Source: Pseudanabaena sp. PCC 7367
Lineage (GTDB): Bacteria; Cyanobacteriota; Cyanobacteriia; Pseudanabaenales; Pseudanabaenaceae
Length of the DNA: 64,000 nucleotides
Reading direction: 5' to 3'
Assembly (NCBI RefSeq): GCF_000317065.1
Contig: NC_019701.1
Coordinates: forward strand, 1,426,001-1,490,000
Shown here: piece after piece, positions 54,083 through 62,831 of the stretch
Layout of the letters: the number at the start of each line of letters is the position of its first letter
How positions within the stretch are numbered: the first letter of the stretch is position 1
Notes under the pieces: generated by a model
Database searches by the model: none
Told to the model about the DNA's origin: nothing
Seen by the model: the letters and a program-made list of their open reading frames with translations, nothing else
Program-made: the position numbers and the translations under genes

Positions 54083-56587
54083 TTAGGCGCGCCCAGCCCC
54101 GGACTTATCTGATTCAACTCGGAAACGTTCCACCGATTCTTGCAAGCCACGGGCAACCCCCACCAGATTTTGGAGTGAGGCCGACACCCGTTGTGATTCT
54201 TGCGATGTTTCTTGGGCGGTCAACTCAACCGATTGCATAACCTGTGCCACAGTACGGGACGTTTCGGTTTGCCGGATCGTATCTTCCGTAATCGATCGCA
54301 CCAGTTCGTCAATCCGCTGCGATACCTGAATAATATCATTTAGCGACTGTCTGGCCTGTTCAGCCCGTTTGGTACCATCGATTACCTGCTGCGTACCCAA
54401 GTCCATTGCTTGCTGCACCGTACCAGTCTCACTCTGGATTTGCAACACAATTTGTTCAATTTCCTTGGATGCTTTGGCGGCACGATCGGCTAGCTGCCGC
54501 ACCTCATCAGCCACGATCGCAAAGCCCCGTCCGGCATCTCCTGCCCTGGCCGCCTCAATACTAGCATTAAGCGCCAGCAAGTTGGTACGGGAGGCAATCT
54601 GGGAAATCAAACCCACAATCTTAGAAATTTCCTGCGATGATTCACCCAGCCGTTTCACCTTACGGGTAGTTTCTGCCACTGTTTCTCGAATGTCCAGAAT
54701 CCCAGCCATCGTCAGTTCCACTGCCTCGCCGCCTTTAAGGGCAGTTTGCGAAGCCAGTTGAGCTACATCCTCAGCTTCACGGGCGCTATCTGCCACCCGC
54801 TGAATCGATTCGGTCATCATTTGCACCGAGTTTAGAGTCACACTCAGTTCTTCTGCTTGTCTGAGCGCATCAGACGACAAACTACGGGCAAAACTTTCAT
54901 TTTCTTTGGCCGCCTCACTCACCTGCTTGGCAGCGGTTTTCACCTGTTGCACAATCTCGCGCAGGTTTTGAATGGTGAGATTAAACGAGTCAGCTACGGC
55001 TCCTAGTACATCAGCGGTCACCTCGGCCTGCACGGTCAAGTCACCTCGCGCCGCACCTTCTACATCATCCAGGAGGCGGATCACCTGGCGTTGGAGGTCT
55101 TCCTTGGCTTGTTCTTGCTCTTCTGCTTTGCGCTGTGCTTCGGTGGTGCTGGCAATGATCGTTTGAATCATTTGGTTAAACGTCGAAGACAGCTTGCCAA
55201 ATTCATCATCGGCATAAACCGCAGCCCTGGGATTCATCTCCCCATGCATCACCGACTCAAACTGGGCTTGCAAGTTATCGCTCGATCGCTTCACCTGACG
55301 GGTAGTCCGCGAGCCTGCAAACAAGGCCATTCCCGCTCCACCAAGAAAGGCCGCCCCTGCCATGGCAACTCCGCCAAGTTGAATACTTTGCTTGGCTTCC
55401 TTCTCAACAGGGATGCGTGCCACTGAAATGTTAAACACAAAAGCTGCAGCGATCGCTGCCACACCACCGGAAACAATTGCTGTAATCACATTTTTCTGGG
55501 GCAGTGACATGTTATCGAAGAACGAAAGCATGCCCTGATCGCTTGCTTCTATGCTGCTGCTGGAGGATTCACTCACCGATGGCTTAGAAGTACCCAGCGG
55601 TGCACCACTACTAAGCCCAAACAACTCAGCTTCTGAATCTGGCAACGATTGGCCAAACCCACCACTCGGATCGCCCTGCCCCATCAATGGCTCCGCCCCC
55701 AGGGAGCCAGACATGCCAAAGTCAACCGCTGAGGCTGAGGTATTAAAACCACTGGACTCACCACCAGTCACCATTTGGGTCGCATCAGATTCATCGAATG
55801 AGCCAGGGAAGGTTGCGGCTAGATCGCCAATTTCGTCAAAGTCATCAAATTCATCAATAAATTCATCACCGCCAATGCCTGTGCCTGGATCAAACATCTC
55901 AGCGGCGTTATTACCAGCCATCTGTGTGTCAGCGGCATAGTCAAAGTTTTCCATATCATCGGCGATATTGATGTCATCAAAGTTGAAATCATCACCATCA
56001 CCAAGTTGGTCAAATTCAGCTACATCATTAAAGTCGCTGGGGGGCGAGGCATTGTCTGGCGGAGCCATGCCACCCGCTTGTAGGTTAGTGCCCCGATTGG
56101 CCTGGAGGTTGGTGGCCACCTGGGGCATTTGCTGGGCATTATCGAAGGCAAACGTATCATCAAAGTCCATGCCGCTGAAGTTGAAGTCATCGCCAGGTGT
56201 GGCAAATGGACTGCTGTACTCCTCGTCTGGTTGGGACTGGTCTTCGCTGGCTAAGTTATATTCGTTGTTGTCGTCACCATAATCAGCATTTACTTCGCCT
56301 GTTGCCGATTGATTGAGCCGCTCGCTGGCTGTGGACATACAAATGCTAGCGTTTTCAACTAGCTGCGTATCTTCAGTTAGATTCAGCACAGCTTGATACT
56401 CTGCGATCGCATCTTGATATTGTTCCAACACCAGATTGACATGGCCATGCAGCAATCGATAGGTGGGCTCATCTGGACATGCGCCGACTAGCTGCTGTGA
56501 CAGATCCATGGCACGCTCATAGTCACCTTGCATATATGCTAGTGAGGCTCGATCGTAGTCCTTCTGTTGTTGAGTGCTAGATGCCAT
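54083..56587 (-). CDS. Methyl-accepting chemotaxis protein (PilJ/HmpD type) with TPR-like N terminus
   Basis: An 834-residue protein. Residues 10-70 form two TPR-like helix pairs ([20 protein letters not shown]). An acidic, Asp/Phe-rich linker extends to about 350. Two membrane helices follow at about 363-385 and 399-424, then a HAMP region. The MCP signalling hairpin has its conserved tip [20 protein letters not shown] in the region 649-699. There is no GAF or phytochrome-type domain, so this is not the PixJ/TaxD photoreceptor. It most resembles the PilJ-like HmpD. AGGAG lies about seven bases before the ATG. The linker contains AELFG, which also occurs in the CheA linker. The sensory input is unknown. 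Confidence 0.9.
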   Translation of the reverse strand: MASSTQQQKDYDRASLAYMQGDYERAMDLSQQLVGACPDEPTYRLLHGHVNLVLEQYQDAIAEYQAVLNLTEDTQLVENASICMSTASERLNQSATGEVNADYGDDNNEYNLASEDQSQPDEEYSSPFATPGDDFNFSGMDFDDTFAFDNAQQMPQVATNLQANRGTNLQAGGMAPPDNASPPSDFNDVAEFDQLGDGDDFNFDDINIADDMENFDYAADTQMAGNNAAEMFDPGTGIGGDEFIDEFDDFDEIGDLAATFPGSFDESDATQMVTGGESSGFNTSASAVDFGMSGSLGAEPLMGQGDPSGGFGQSLPDSEAELFGLSSGAPLGTSKPSVSESSSSSIEASDQGMLSFFDNMSLPQKNVITAIVSGGVAAIAAAFVFNISVARIPVEKEAKQSIQLGGVAMAGAAFLGGAGMALFAGSRTTRQVKRSSDNLQAQFESVMHGEMNPRAAVYADDEFGKLSSTFNQMIQTIIASTTEAQRKAEEQEQAKEDLQRQVIRLLDDVEGAARGDLTVQAEVTADVLGAVADSFNLTIQNLREIVQQVKTAAKQVSEAAKENESFARSLSSDALRQAEELSVTLNSVQMMTESIQRVADSAREAEDVAQLASQTALKGGEAVELTMAGILDIRETVAETTRKVKRLGESSQEISKIVGLISQIASRTNLLALNASIEAARAGDAGRGFAIVADEVRQLADRAAKASKEIEQIVLQIQSETGTVQQAMDLGTQQVIDGTKRAEQARQSLNDIIQVSQRIDELVRSITEDTIRQTETSRTVAQVMQSVELTAQETSQESQRVSASLQNLVGVARGLQESVERFRVESDKSGAGRA

Positions 56588-56650
56588 TTGTTTCTCCTAA
56601 TCCATAATCTGCTGCCGCGGTTTAGTCCGTGCAAACTACTACTTAACTAG

Positions 56651-57181
56651 CTAAGATGCCCAACGCGCCGATCGTGATATGTTTACATGATCTAAAAGTC
56701 TCAATGACATCTCGTCTGGCTCGATCAGCCACTCACCTTTCAAAAAAGGAGCCATACTGTCAGGACTATTTCTGGAAACTTTTAATTTATCAGGATCTAG
56801 CCAGGCCATTACACCAATCTTTTCAATTGCCAGCCCCAATAGTAGCCCCTGGTCTTCGATCGCAATAATAGAAACTTCTGAGCGATCGGTATTGACTGGT
56901 GCTGATTCACCTAAAAACTGACCGAGATCGCCAACCCAAACCACCCTGCCTCTTATATTAATAGTACCCAATATTAGCGGGGAAACATTGGGCATTGGAT
57001 TTATGCGATCGGGTGGATATTCGATCACCTCTTTGATCCCCGTTGCTGGCAGGGCAAATTCCAGCCCTGAGGCCGTAAAGAACCGTAAGTGCAACTCACC
57101 CTCAGGTGCACCAATTTCCTCTTGGAACTCAGGGTCTTGGCCTGGGCTATTCCCAAGTAAAAAGTCTGGATTTCCGACCAT
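56651..57181 (-). CDS. CheW-type coupling protein (PilI/HmpC)
   Basis: The protein has 176 residues. A CheW SH3-like domain begins near LRFFTASGLEFALPATGIKE and continues through PMPNVSPLILGTINIRGRVV with WVGDLGQFLG, the usual core motifs. It links the MCP to the CheA kinase. The gene lies 63 bases upstream of the MCP gene on the same strand, and these two are likely one transcript. The first 25 residues are polar and unassigned. Confidence 0.9.
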   Translation of the reverse strand: MVGNPDFLLGNSPGQDPEFQEEIGAPEGELHLRFFTASGLEFALPATGIKEVIEYPPDRINPMPNVSPLILGTINIRGRVVWVGDLGQFLGESAPVNTDRSEVSIIAIEDQGLLLGLAIEKIGVMAWLDPDKLKVSRNSPDSMAPFLKGEWLIEPDEMSLRLLDHVNISRSARWAS

Positions 57182-57776
57182 GGCTTAAAACAAACTCATA
57201 AATCATGTAAAAATTCGGGAAAATCAGTTTAATCGCTCTAGAAATCAGTAAGACAGATAGTACAGCTAGTTAAGTCGTTGCAGTAATTGAAGATAGCAGA
57301 AAAGTCAAAATAAAAACTATTTAAATACACCAGTTACTAATTATTACTAATTATTACTAATTAATTACTAATTATTTGATTGCTTAGGCTGCTTTTGTAC
57401 TTTCCTTTCATCTAAATCATCTATATTTATCTATGAAACATGGCTAGATGTTAACGAACAGATGGTAAATAATCAACTCTAATTAGTTTTTGGCTGCAAT
57501 TACTGCAGTTAATTAGCTGTTTGGCCAGATTTAAGTAAATTAGCGAGGTTATTAATCCAGGTTATTAATCTGAATGATTAACTAATCCGATCGCCAAACC
57601 TAAACCAGATAAAATGCGTCCCCCTTCTTTGCCACCGTGATATTTACTTGATTTACTAAACCTTTTTGTTTACTAAAGTCTTTAGCCTACTTGGTTTGTC
57701 AATCACCTAATTCAATATTCAATTAATTCAACTAAGCCAATCGCTTAAAGCGAATTAACTTACCCGTTATTTATTG
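57182..57776. other. Intergenic region upstream of CheW
   Basis: About 600 very AT-rich bases. It includes the TTACTAATTA array listed separately. The length suggests that CheW-MCP-CheA have a promoter distinct from that of the CheY genes. Confidence 0.55.
57335..57375. repeat. 10 bp tandem repeat upstream of CheW
   Basis: TTACTAATTA occurs three times exactly (57335-57364) and once more after a single extra base (57366-57375). The array lies about 155 bases before the CheW start. Confidence 0.9.
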
Positions 57777-58145
57777 CTATTGATTGCGCAAGAGTTGCTT
57801 TACCGTTCCGACCAGTTCTTGGGGTTGAAATGGCTTGGCAATATAAGCATCAGCGCCTTGGCGCATCCCCCAATAGCGATCGAATTCTTCACCCTTGGAA
57901 GAACACATCACCACAGGCACCAGTTGGGTTTCAGGATCTTGTTTGAGTCTGCGGCATACCTCATAACCATTCATGCGTGGCATCACAATATCGAGCACCA
58001 CCAGATCTGGTCGATCGTTGGCTACTTGCGATAATGCTTCAACTCCATCCCCAGCACTGACCACCCTTAAACCGCTATCGCGGAGTAGGTTGGTGATCAT
58101 TTGCCGCTGCGTAATACTATCTTCAACTACCAGAACCATATTCAT
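57777..58145 (-). CDS. CheY-type response regulator (PilH/HmpB), copy 1
   Basis: A 122-residue stand-alone receiver with acidic residues Glu8 and Asp9 (VVEDS), phosphorylated Asp52 in VVLDIVMPRMNG, the Ser/Thr position in MCSSKGEE and Lys104 in AKPFQPQE. AAGGAAAC lies about six bases before the ATG. It shares about 100 of 122 positions with the second copy upstream and is nearly identical from residue 77 onward. The CheA of the locus should phosphorylate it. In type IV pilus systems PilH-type regulators act as output or as phosphate sink. Confidence 0.93.
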   Translation of the reverse strand: MNMVLVVEDSITQRQMITNLLRDSGLRVVSAGDGVEALSQVANDRPDLVVLDIVMPRMNGYEVCRRLKQDPETQLVPVVMCSSKGEEFDRYWGMRQGADAYIAKPFQPQELVGTVKQLLRNQ

Positions 58146-58518
58146 TCCAGTTTCCTTAAGCCTTGTTCATTGTGGCAATTAAGCCTGACTGCAAACGATC
58201 GGAATTTTTAACCACCCTGAACTACTAACATATAACTAACATATGGAAGTCAGCAGGATTGATTTAGCAACTTTAATCGATCGACCCTTGCGATTAAGCT
58301 AAGCCTTAAGCGGCTAATTTAACCAATTAAATCATCGATTTAGAGACTTAATCACAGCTAACTACTTAACTATATATAATCTCACACCTGCCCCTATAGC
58401 TTATATGAATTAGCCCAGCTTATACCCTTGCCAAATTGCCTATTTAACCCCATTTTTTGCAAACTAGAACCCCGACAGGCGATCAACAGGCCTATCTGCA
58501 ACAAAAATTAACAATAAT
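58146..58518. other. Intergenic region between the two CheY genes
   Basis: About 370 bases without a gene. A promoter for copy 1 alone could lie here. No repeat of the flanking genes is seen, so the duplication does not extend into the spacer. Confidence 0.5.
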
Positions 58519-58887
58519 CTAGGTTTTGCGCAGGAGTTGTTTGACCGTGCCCACCAGCTCTTGGGGTTGAAATGGCTTAGCAATATATGCATCAGCACCT
58601 TGGCGCATCCCCCAATAGCGATCGAATTCTTCGCCCTTAGTCGAGCACATTACCACCGGCACTTCCTGGGTCTTGGGATCAGTTTTGAGGCGGCGGCATA
58701 ACTCATAGCCATTCATGCGCGGCATCACAATATCGAGCACTACCAAGTCAGGGCAGCTCCCCGATATTTGCTCTAGGGCTTCAACCCCATCGATCGCTGC
58801 ACTCACACTTAAACCGCTATCTCTAAGTAAAGCCGTTATCATTTCCCGTTGCGGGGGGCTATCCTCAACAACCAAAACTTTATTCAT
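58519..58887 (-). CDS. CheY-type response regulator (PilH/HmpB), copy 2
   Basis: A 122-residue receiver of the same length as copy 1, with Asp52 (VVLDIVMPRMNG) and Lys104 conserved. It differs from copy 1 at about 22 positions, nearly all in the first 76 residues; VEDSPPQRE replaces VEDSITQRQ around the acidic site. The gene lies 53 bases upstream of... the direction of transcription puts it 53 bases after the PatA-type gene, likely in one operon with it. Two regulators may divide output and sink roles. Confidence 0.93.
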   Translation of the reverse strand: MNKVLVVEDSPPQREMITALLRDSGLSVSAAIDGVEALEQISGSCPDLVVLDIVMPRMNGYELCRRLKTDPKTQEVPVVMCSTKGEEFDRYWGMRQGADAYIAKPFQPQELVGTVKQLLRKT

Positions 58888-58941
58888 AGCAAATCCCTTT
58901 AGAACCTCAGCAAGCTGCTCACTACAATTACGATCTAACTC

Positions 58942-60102
58942 CTAGCTACTGCTAATTCCTAGTATGTCCAGGTTGCTCCCATCATTTTCGTGGTAGGACT
59001 CAAAAGCAGCGATCCCCTCTGAATTGATATGGCTATTGGCCAAATATTTTTCCACCATCATCAATAACTCCTTCTCACCAAAGGGCTTAGTTAAATACTC
59101 AGTTGCACCAACCATGCGCGCCTTTACTCGATCGATAAAGCCATCCTTGCCTGTTAGCATAATAATCGGCTTTCGGGCAAAGTAGCTAGACTTTCTAAAC
59201 ATGCCGCATAATTCGTAGCCATCTAAATCGGGCATAGCAATGTCGCAAAGGATTAAATCTGGTTTGAGCTGAAATACTAAGCTAAGCGCCTTAATCGGGT
59301 TGGAGATCGCCGTTACCTGGTAGCCATTGTTATGAAGAATATACTCTACCGCCCGGCAAATTGTGACACTATCATCGATACAAATTATCCGCAATGCTTC
59401 ATGTCTGGGTTTGGTAGTTACTGGCAAAGCGAGAGGAGCCATTGCTACCGCCCCACTTAAGATCCCTGTATACATATTTTTGGCGATCGCAAAGATACTC
59501 TGGTTACCATAACGCGCCAGTTGGCGGAGCGAGGTCTTGCCATTCACCCATTGATTCAGTTTGGGCAAGGCACCATCAATGGCGATCGCTGGGCATTGAT
59601 CGGGCGATTGGATGTAGGGATAGAACCGATACCAAGCCTGTAGCTCGATCGTAATTTGCTTGAGCAGGGGTGAAAGCTTGATGGTGGTGAGCTGTGGCGC
59701 TAAGGAAGCACCGAGTTCAAACACAAAATTACCCTCATGTAAGCTGAGAATATCAAAGAGCACCTCAACAATCATGGCTCGGATAATTGCTTTGGCCTGC
59801 TTGGGGGAAAGCACCTGAGACTCTAGTAAAGCCCAAATCTGGCCATATTCAATCACATTGATGCCCAATTTGGCCGTTAAAACCTGTTCCAGGGCGCTGT
59901 CGAGATTAAGTCCATGCAGGTAATCACGCAGGCGATTTAAGTTACTGGTTGGGTCGGTTGCATAGGTGATTTCGCCATTCACAAAAAACACAAACCACGA
60001 TCGCCCCGTGTTGGATTCGATCAATAATTCACCAGTACGCTGCCCCAGCTCAATTAGCCTGAGAATACTGGTCACATCTATTTCCTTCAGCGTCCCCTGC
60101 AT
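58942..60102 (-). CDS. PatA-type response regulator (PilG/HmpA)
   Basis: The protein has 386 residues. An N-terminal PatA/DUF4388 domain (MQGTLKEIDVTSILRLIELG, then SWFVFFVNGEITYA) leads to a helical middle region. A C-terminal receiver domain begins at LRIICIDDSVTICR, with Asp287 in LILCDIAMPDLDG and Lys339 in YLTKPFGE. This arrangement defines the PatA family of cyanobacteria, which is the first regulator of pil/pix/hmp chemotaxis-like loci. The PatA domain is thought to contact the pilus motor machinery. It is the promoter-proximal gene of the locus. Confidence 0.92.
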   Translation of the reverse strand: MQGTLKEIDVTSILRLIELGQRTGELLIESNTGRSWFVFFVNGEITYATDPTSNLNRLRDYLHGLNLDSALEQVLTAKLGINVIEYGQIWALLESQVLSPKQAKAIIRAMIVEVLFDILSLHEGNFVFELGASLAPQLTTIKLSPLLKQITIELQAWYRFYPYIQSPDQCPAIAIDGALPKLNQWVNGKTSLRQLARYGNQSIFAIAKNMYTGILSGAVAMAPLALPVTTKPRHEALRIICIDDSVTICRAVEYILHNNGYQVTAISNPIKALSLVFQLKPDLILCDIAMPDLDGYELCGMFRKSSYFARKPIIMLTGKDGFIDRVKARMVGATEYLTKPFGEKELLMMVEKYLANSHINSEGIAAFESYHENDGSNLDILGISSS

Positions 60103-60758
60103 ATTAAGTGGTCTTGCTTGCCCCTTAAGCTCTGGTAGTTTTGACTGTCGTTAACTTAAAATATCTCAATATCTGAAATATTAATTATCTCAACATCTCA
60201 ATTATTGGCGATCGAGACTTAACTTTCTTGGCGATCTTAGTAGTAGGTATTGTTCCAGCCTACTTAAATGCGATCAATCCCAATAAATTAGTTACATCAT
60301 AGTTAACTGTGTATGTAGTGTAAGATCTTTGGCGGTAATTTAGGGCTTTTAGCTAACATTTTATTGTTTGATCTGGTTGGATTTAACCCAGTGATGCGAT
60401 CGCGGTGAATTATTTGTCAGGTTTTAGCTCCTTGTCTAAGCTATGTTAAATATGTCTCAAACCTAAACATATTATTAGATATTAGCCATCGTAATCCCGG
60501 TTAATTCTACCTGGCTGATTCCCAATAGCCCAAACCTGCCTATGTAGTGATATTTAGCTATTAAGAGCAAGAATAACTCAAAATCCCTTAAATAGAAATC
60601 TGTACTTCTAAGTAATTCTAAATTACGCCACAAAATAGCAATAGTCCTGGCTGTTAATTCATTATGCCCGTATTTAAATACAAACAACCCAACTCGGCAA
60701 TGGTATAGGTTATTTAGATTAATTTGTCTCAGCAGTTTTTGATGTATCTGATTTCAGG
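60103..60758. other. Intergenic region between divergent genes
   Basis: About 650 bases between the PatA-type gene and rnhB. A 70-codon frame on the minus strand at 60475-60687 has no gene-like features and I reject it. The region should contain the main promoter of the chemotaxis-like locus. Confidence 0.5.
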
Positions 60759-61490
60759 TTGATTTTGAACAAGCCAAATTTTGAACCGTTCTGGCAATTT
60801 GAGTGCGATCGCCATCCTGTTGCCGGTGTAGACGAGGTGGGTCGGGGTGCTTTATTTGGTGCAGTGGTGGCGGCGGCGGTGATTTTACCAGTTGAGCCTG
60901 TCGATCGCCTTGCGCTTGCTGAGCATAATCATACTGGCTGTTATGGGCAGTTAGTATCGGCGGGAGTCAGGGACAGTAAGCAACTTAGCGCTACCCAACG
61001 CGATGAATTGGATTCTTTAATTCGTTCTGTAGCGATCGATTGCCAGATTGGCACTGCCTCGGTGGCGGAAATTGCCGAGCTAAATATTTTGAATGCTAGT
61101 TTGCTGGCAATGGAACGGGCGATCGCCCAACTGCAACCCCGGCCAAACCATTGTTTGATTGATGGCAATCGGCAAATTAAATTTAAAATCATTGCCCCAA
61201 TTGACCAAACCACAGTGGTGAAGGGAGATCAAAAGTCCCTCTCGATCGCCGCAGCCAGCATTATTGCCAAGGTGTGGCGCGATCGCTATGTGATTGATCT
61301 GGCAGAGAAATATCCTGACTATGACTTAGTGAATAACAAAGGCTATGCCACCGCCAAGCACCGCCAGGCAATCAAAGAACTTGGTTTTAGCGATCTACAT
61401 CGCCGTAGTTTTAAGCTCCAGGAGTTGGCAGGTAATGAAAATCTTAGTTCTCAACTGCCTGACCAACAATTAGATTTACTTAATAACTGA
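60759..61490 (+). CDS. rnhB: Ribonuclease HII
   Basis: RNase HII cuts at ribonucleotides embedded in DNA and at RNA of RNA/DNA hybrids. The 243-residue protein has VAGVDEVGRGALFGAVVAAA (Asp25 and Glu26), VRDSKQLS with the third acidic residue, LIDGN with the fourth, and KSLSIAAASIIAKVWRD. The segment between the first and second motif is somewhat longer than in Escherichia coli. The only in-frame starts before the conserved region are TTG (60759 or 60765), with no clear ribosome binding site. It is followed by an 11 bp repeat array. Confidence 0.94.
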   Translation: MILNKPNFEPFWQFECDRHPVAGVDEVGRGALFGAVVAAAVILPVEPVDRLALAEHNHTGCYGQLVSAGVRDSKQLSATQRDELDSLIRSVAIDCQIGTASVAEIAELNILNASLLAMERAIAQLQPRPNHCLIDGNRQIKFKIIAPIDQTTVVKGDQKSLSIAAASIIAKVWRDRYVIDLAEKYPDYDLVNNKGYATAKHRQAIKELGFSDLHRRSFKLQELAGNENLSSQLPDQQLDLLNN

Positions 61491-61523
61491 AACTGAACAA
61501 GGCTAGCTAAATGAATTAAAAGC

Positions 61524-61563
61524 GAGCATTAAACGAACATTATCTGAGCATTAACGGAGCAAT
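61524..61563. repeat. Degenerate 11 bp tandem repeat after rnhB
   Basis: GAGCATTAAAC, GAACATTATCT, GAGCATTAACG and GAGCAAT follow directly on each other. The array sits in the 296-base gap between the convergent rnhB and thioredoxin genes, where no other feature was found. Confidence 0.8.
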
Positions 61564-61786
61564 AGGATTTTTAGGCGATTCCCAACCATAAAAAGCTCAA
61601 GGATCTAAAGGTTATGCCCCTAGATCCCAGCAAAAATAAATATGCTTGTGAACTTACAATGCCAAGACTAAGGCAACTTTATGCGCCGATCGCTCATCAC
61701 TCACAATCGATCGCAGCATTGCCACATAAACTACTTCAGCCGTTAGATTATTAAACTATTAGACTGTTTAAAACACTAAAAAAGCC

Positions 61787-62104
61787 CTAAATATGTGGCT
61801 GCAAACGCTCATATAGCTGATCGGCAGTAACAGCACCCTCAAAGCGATCGACCGGCTTACCATCCTTGAAAATCATCATCGTGGGCAGGCCATGAATGCC
61901 ATATTGCGAGGCCAGCCCTTGGTAAATATCCGTATTGATCTTTACTATTTGCGCCTTATCTTTGACTTGGGGGCTGACCTGTTCTAGAACCCTGGCCATA
62001 ATCTGACAAGGGCCACACCAGGGAGCATAGAAGTCAACTAAAATTGGCAACTCCGAACTTTTCAAAAGATCTTCAAAGCTATCAAACTGCTTCTTTACGG
62101 CCAT
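61787..62104 (-). CDS. trxA: Thioredoxin
   Basis: This 105-residue protein has the active site APWCGPC (Cys30 and Cys33), the catalytic-site Asp in LVDFYAPW, the cis-Pro in GLPTMM and KDGKPVDRFEGA. It reduces disulphides in cytoplasmic enzymes, including MsrA and Calvin-cycle proteins. GGAGG (62114-62118 on the plus strand) lies nine bases before the ATG. The sequence fits m-type-like thioredoxins, although several cyanobacterial classes are close. It is monocistronic. Confidence 0.96.
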   Translation of the reverse strand: MAVKKQFDSFEDLLKSSELPILVDFYAPWCGPCQIMARVLEQVSPQVKDKAQIVKINTDIYQGLASQYGIHGLPTMMIFKDGKPVDRFEGAVTADQLYERLQPHI

Positions 62105-62831
62105 ATTTCATTACCTCCAATTGTGGATATATGATTAAGTTAGCGATCTCACATAGCTGCTTTGAGATCTATGGGCAGCCTAATTAATGATCAAGCTAGC
62201 CCACTCAATTGAGATTAATTTAGGTCATTGAAACTACGGGATGCTGATTTAGACTCTACTAAAACCGAATTAGAACCAAATAACCACAAATAGCTAGGAT
62301 TACATCAATTCTTTTCAATCTATCTACTAGTGTACTTAGTTTTGCTTGGGCTTTGCTTGGGTTTTGCTTGGGCTTTGTTTAACAAAATCAGGCTGATCTA
62401 ACTTGTTTAAGTTAACTTGTTTGAGTAATGCTAACCGTAACTAAAAAAGGAGCATTATCGCCCGATCGAAAGCATTTTTTTAGATCTAAGTAGTTTGCAA
62501 TATCCAACTCTGCCCCAGAAATCACCCATAGAATGATTAAAACCCTGATTCATAATTGAGCTGTAAACAAAATTAATAGAGCAAGAGTTGAGTTAAATCA
62601 CCCGATCGCTGGCAAATTCCACTAAATCCAGCCACATTGCGTAAATAGATCCAGATAATTCGATCGAGAATATGTATTAACTACCAATGTGTTTTTATGT
62701 GCCGCTAGGCGCTCTTGGCACGACATATCATGCAAAAAGTGGGCAACTAACAAACTAAGCGATCGAATATTTAATCATTTAATACCGATTAATTAAGACA
62801 AAGCTTGAGCACCGCGAGGCAAAATCTGGGG
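62105..62831. other. Intergenic region between divergent genes
   Basis: About 730 bases without a gene. I looked for the Yfr1 RNA, which often accompanies thioredoxin genes in cyanobacteria, and did not find its conserved single-stranded core. An 11 bp array lies at 62341-62373. Confidence 0.55.
62341..62373. repeat. 11 bp tandem repeat upstream of thioredoxin
   Basis: Three units of TTTGCTTGGGC (the second ends in T) and a partial fourth. It lies between the divergent thioredoxin and CHASE2 genes. Confidence 0.9.

Noticed and set aside
57335-57375. TTACTAATTA array as a plasmid-type or chromosomal origin
   Set aside because: AT-rich iterons are suggestive, but there is no dnaA or rep gene and no DnaA-box cluster; similar short arrays occur throughout the window.
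60475-60687. 70-codon minus-strand frame upstream of rnhB
   Set aside because: No ribosome binding site or family resemblance; the region is best explained as promoter DNA.
62105-62831. Possible Yfr1 small RNA upstream of thioredoxin
   Set aside because: The conserved ACTCCTCACAC-type core was not found on either strand of the region.
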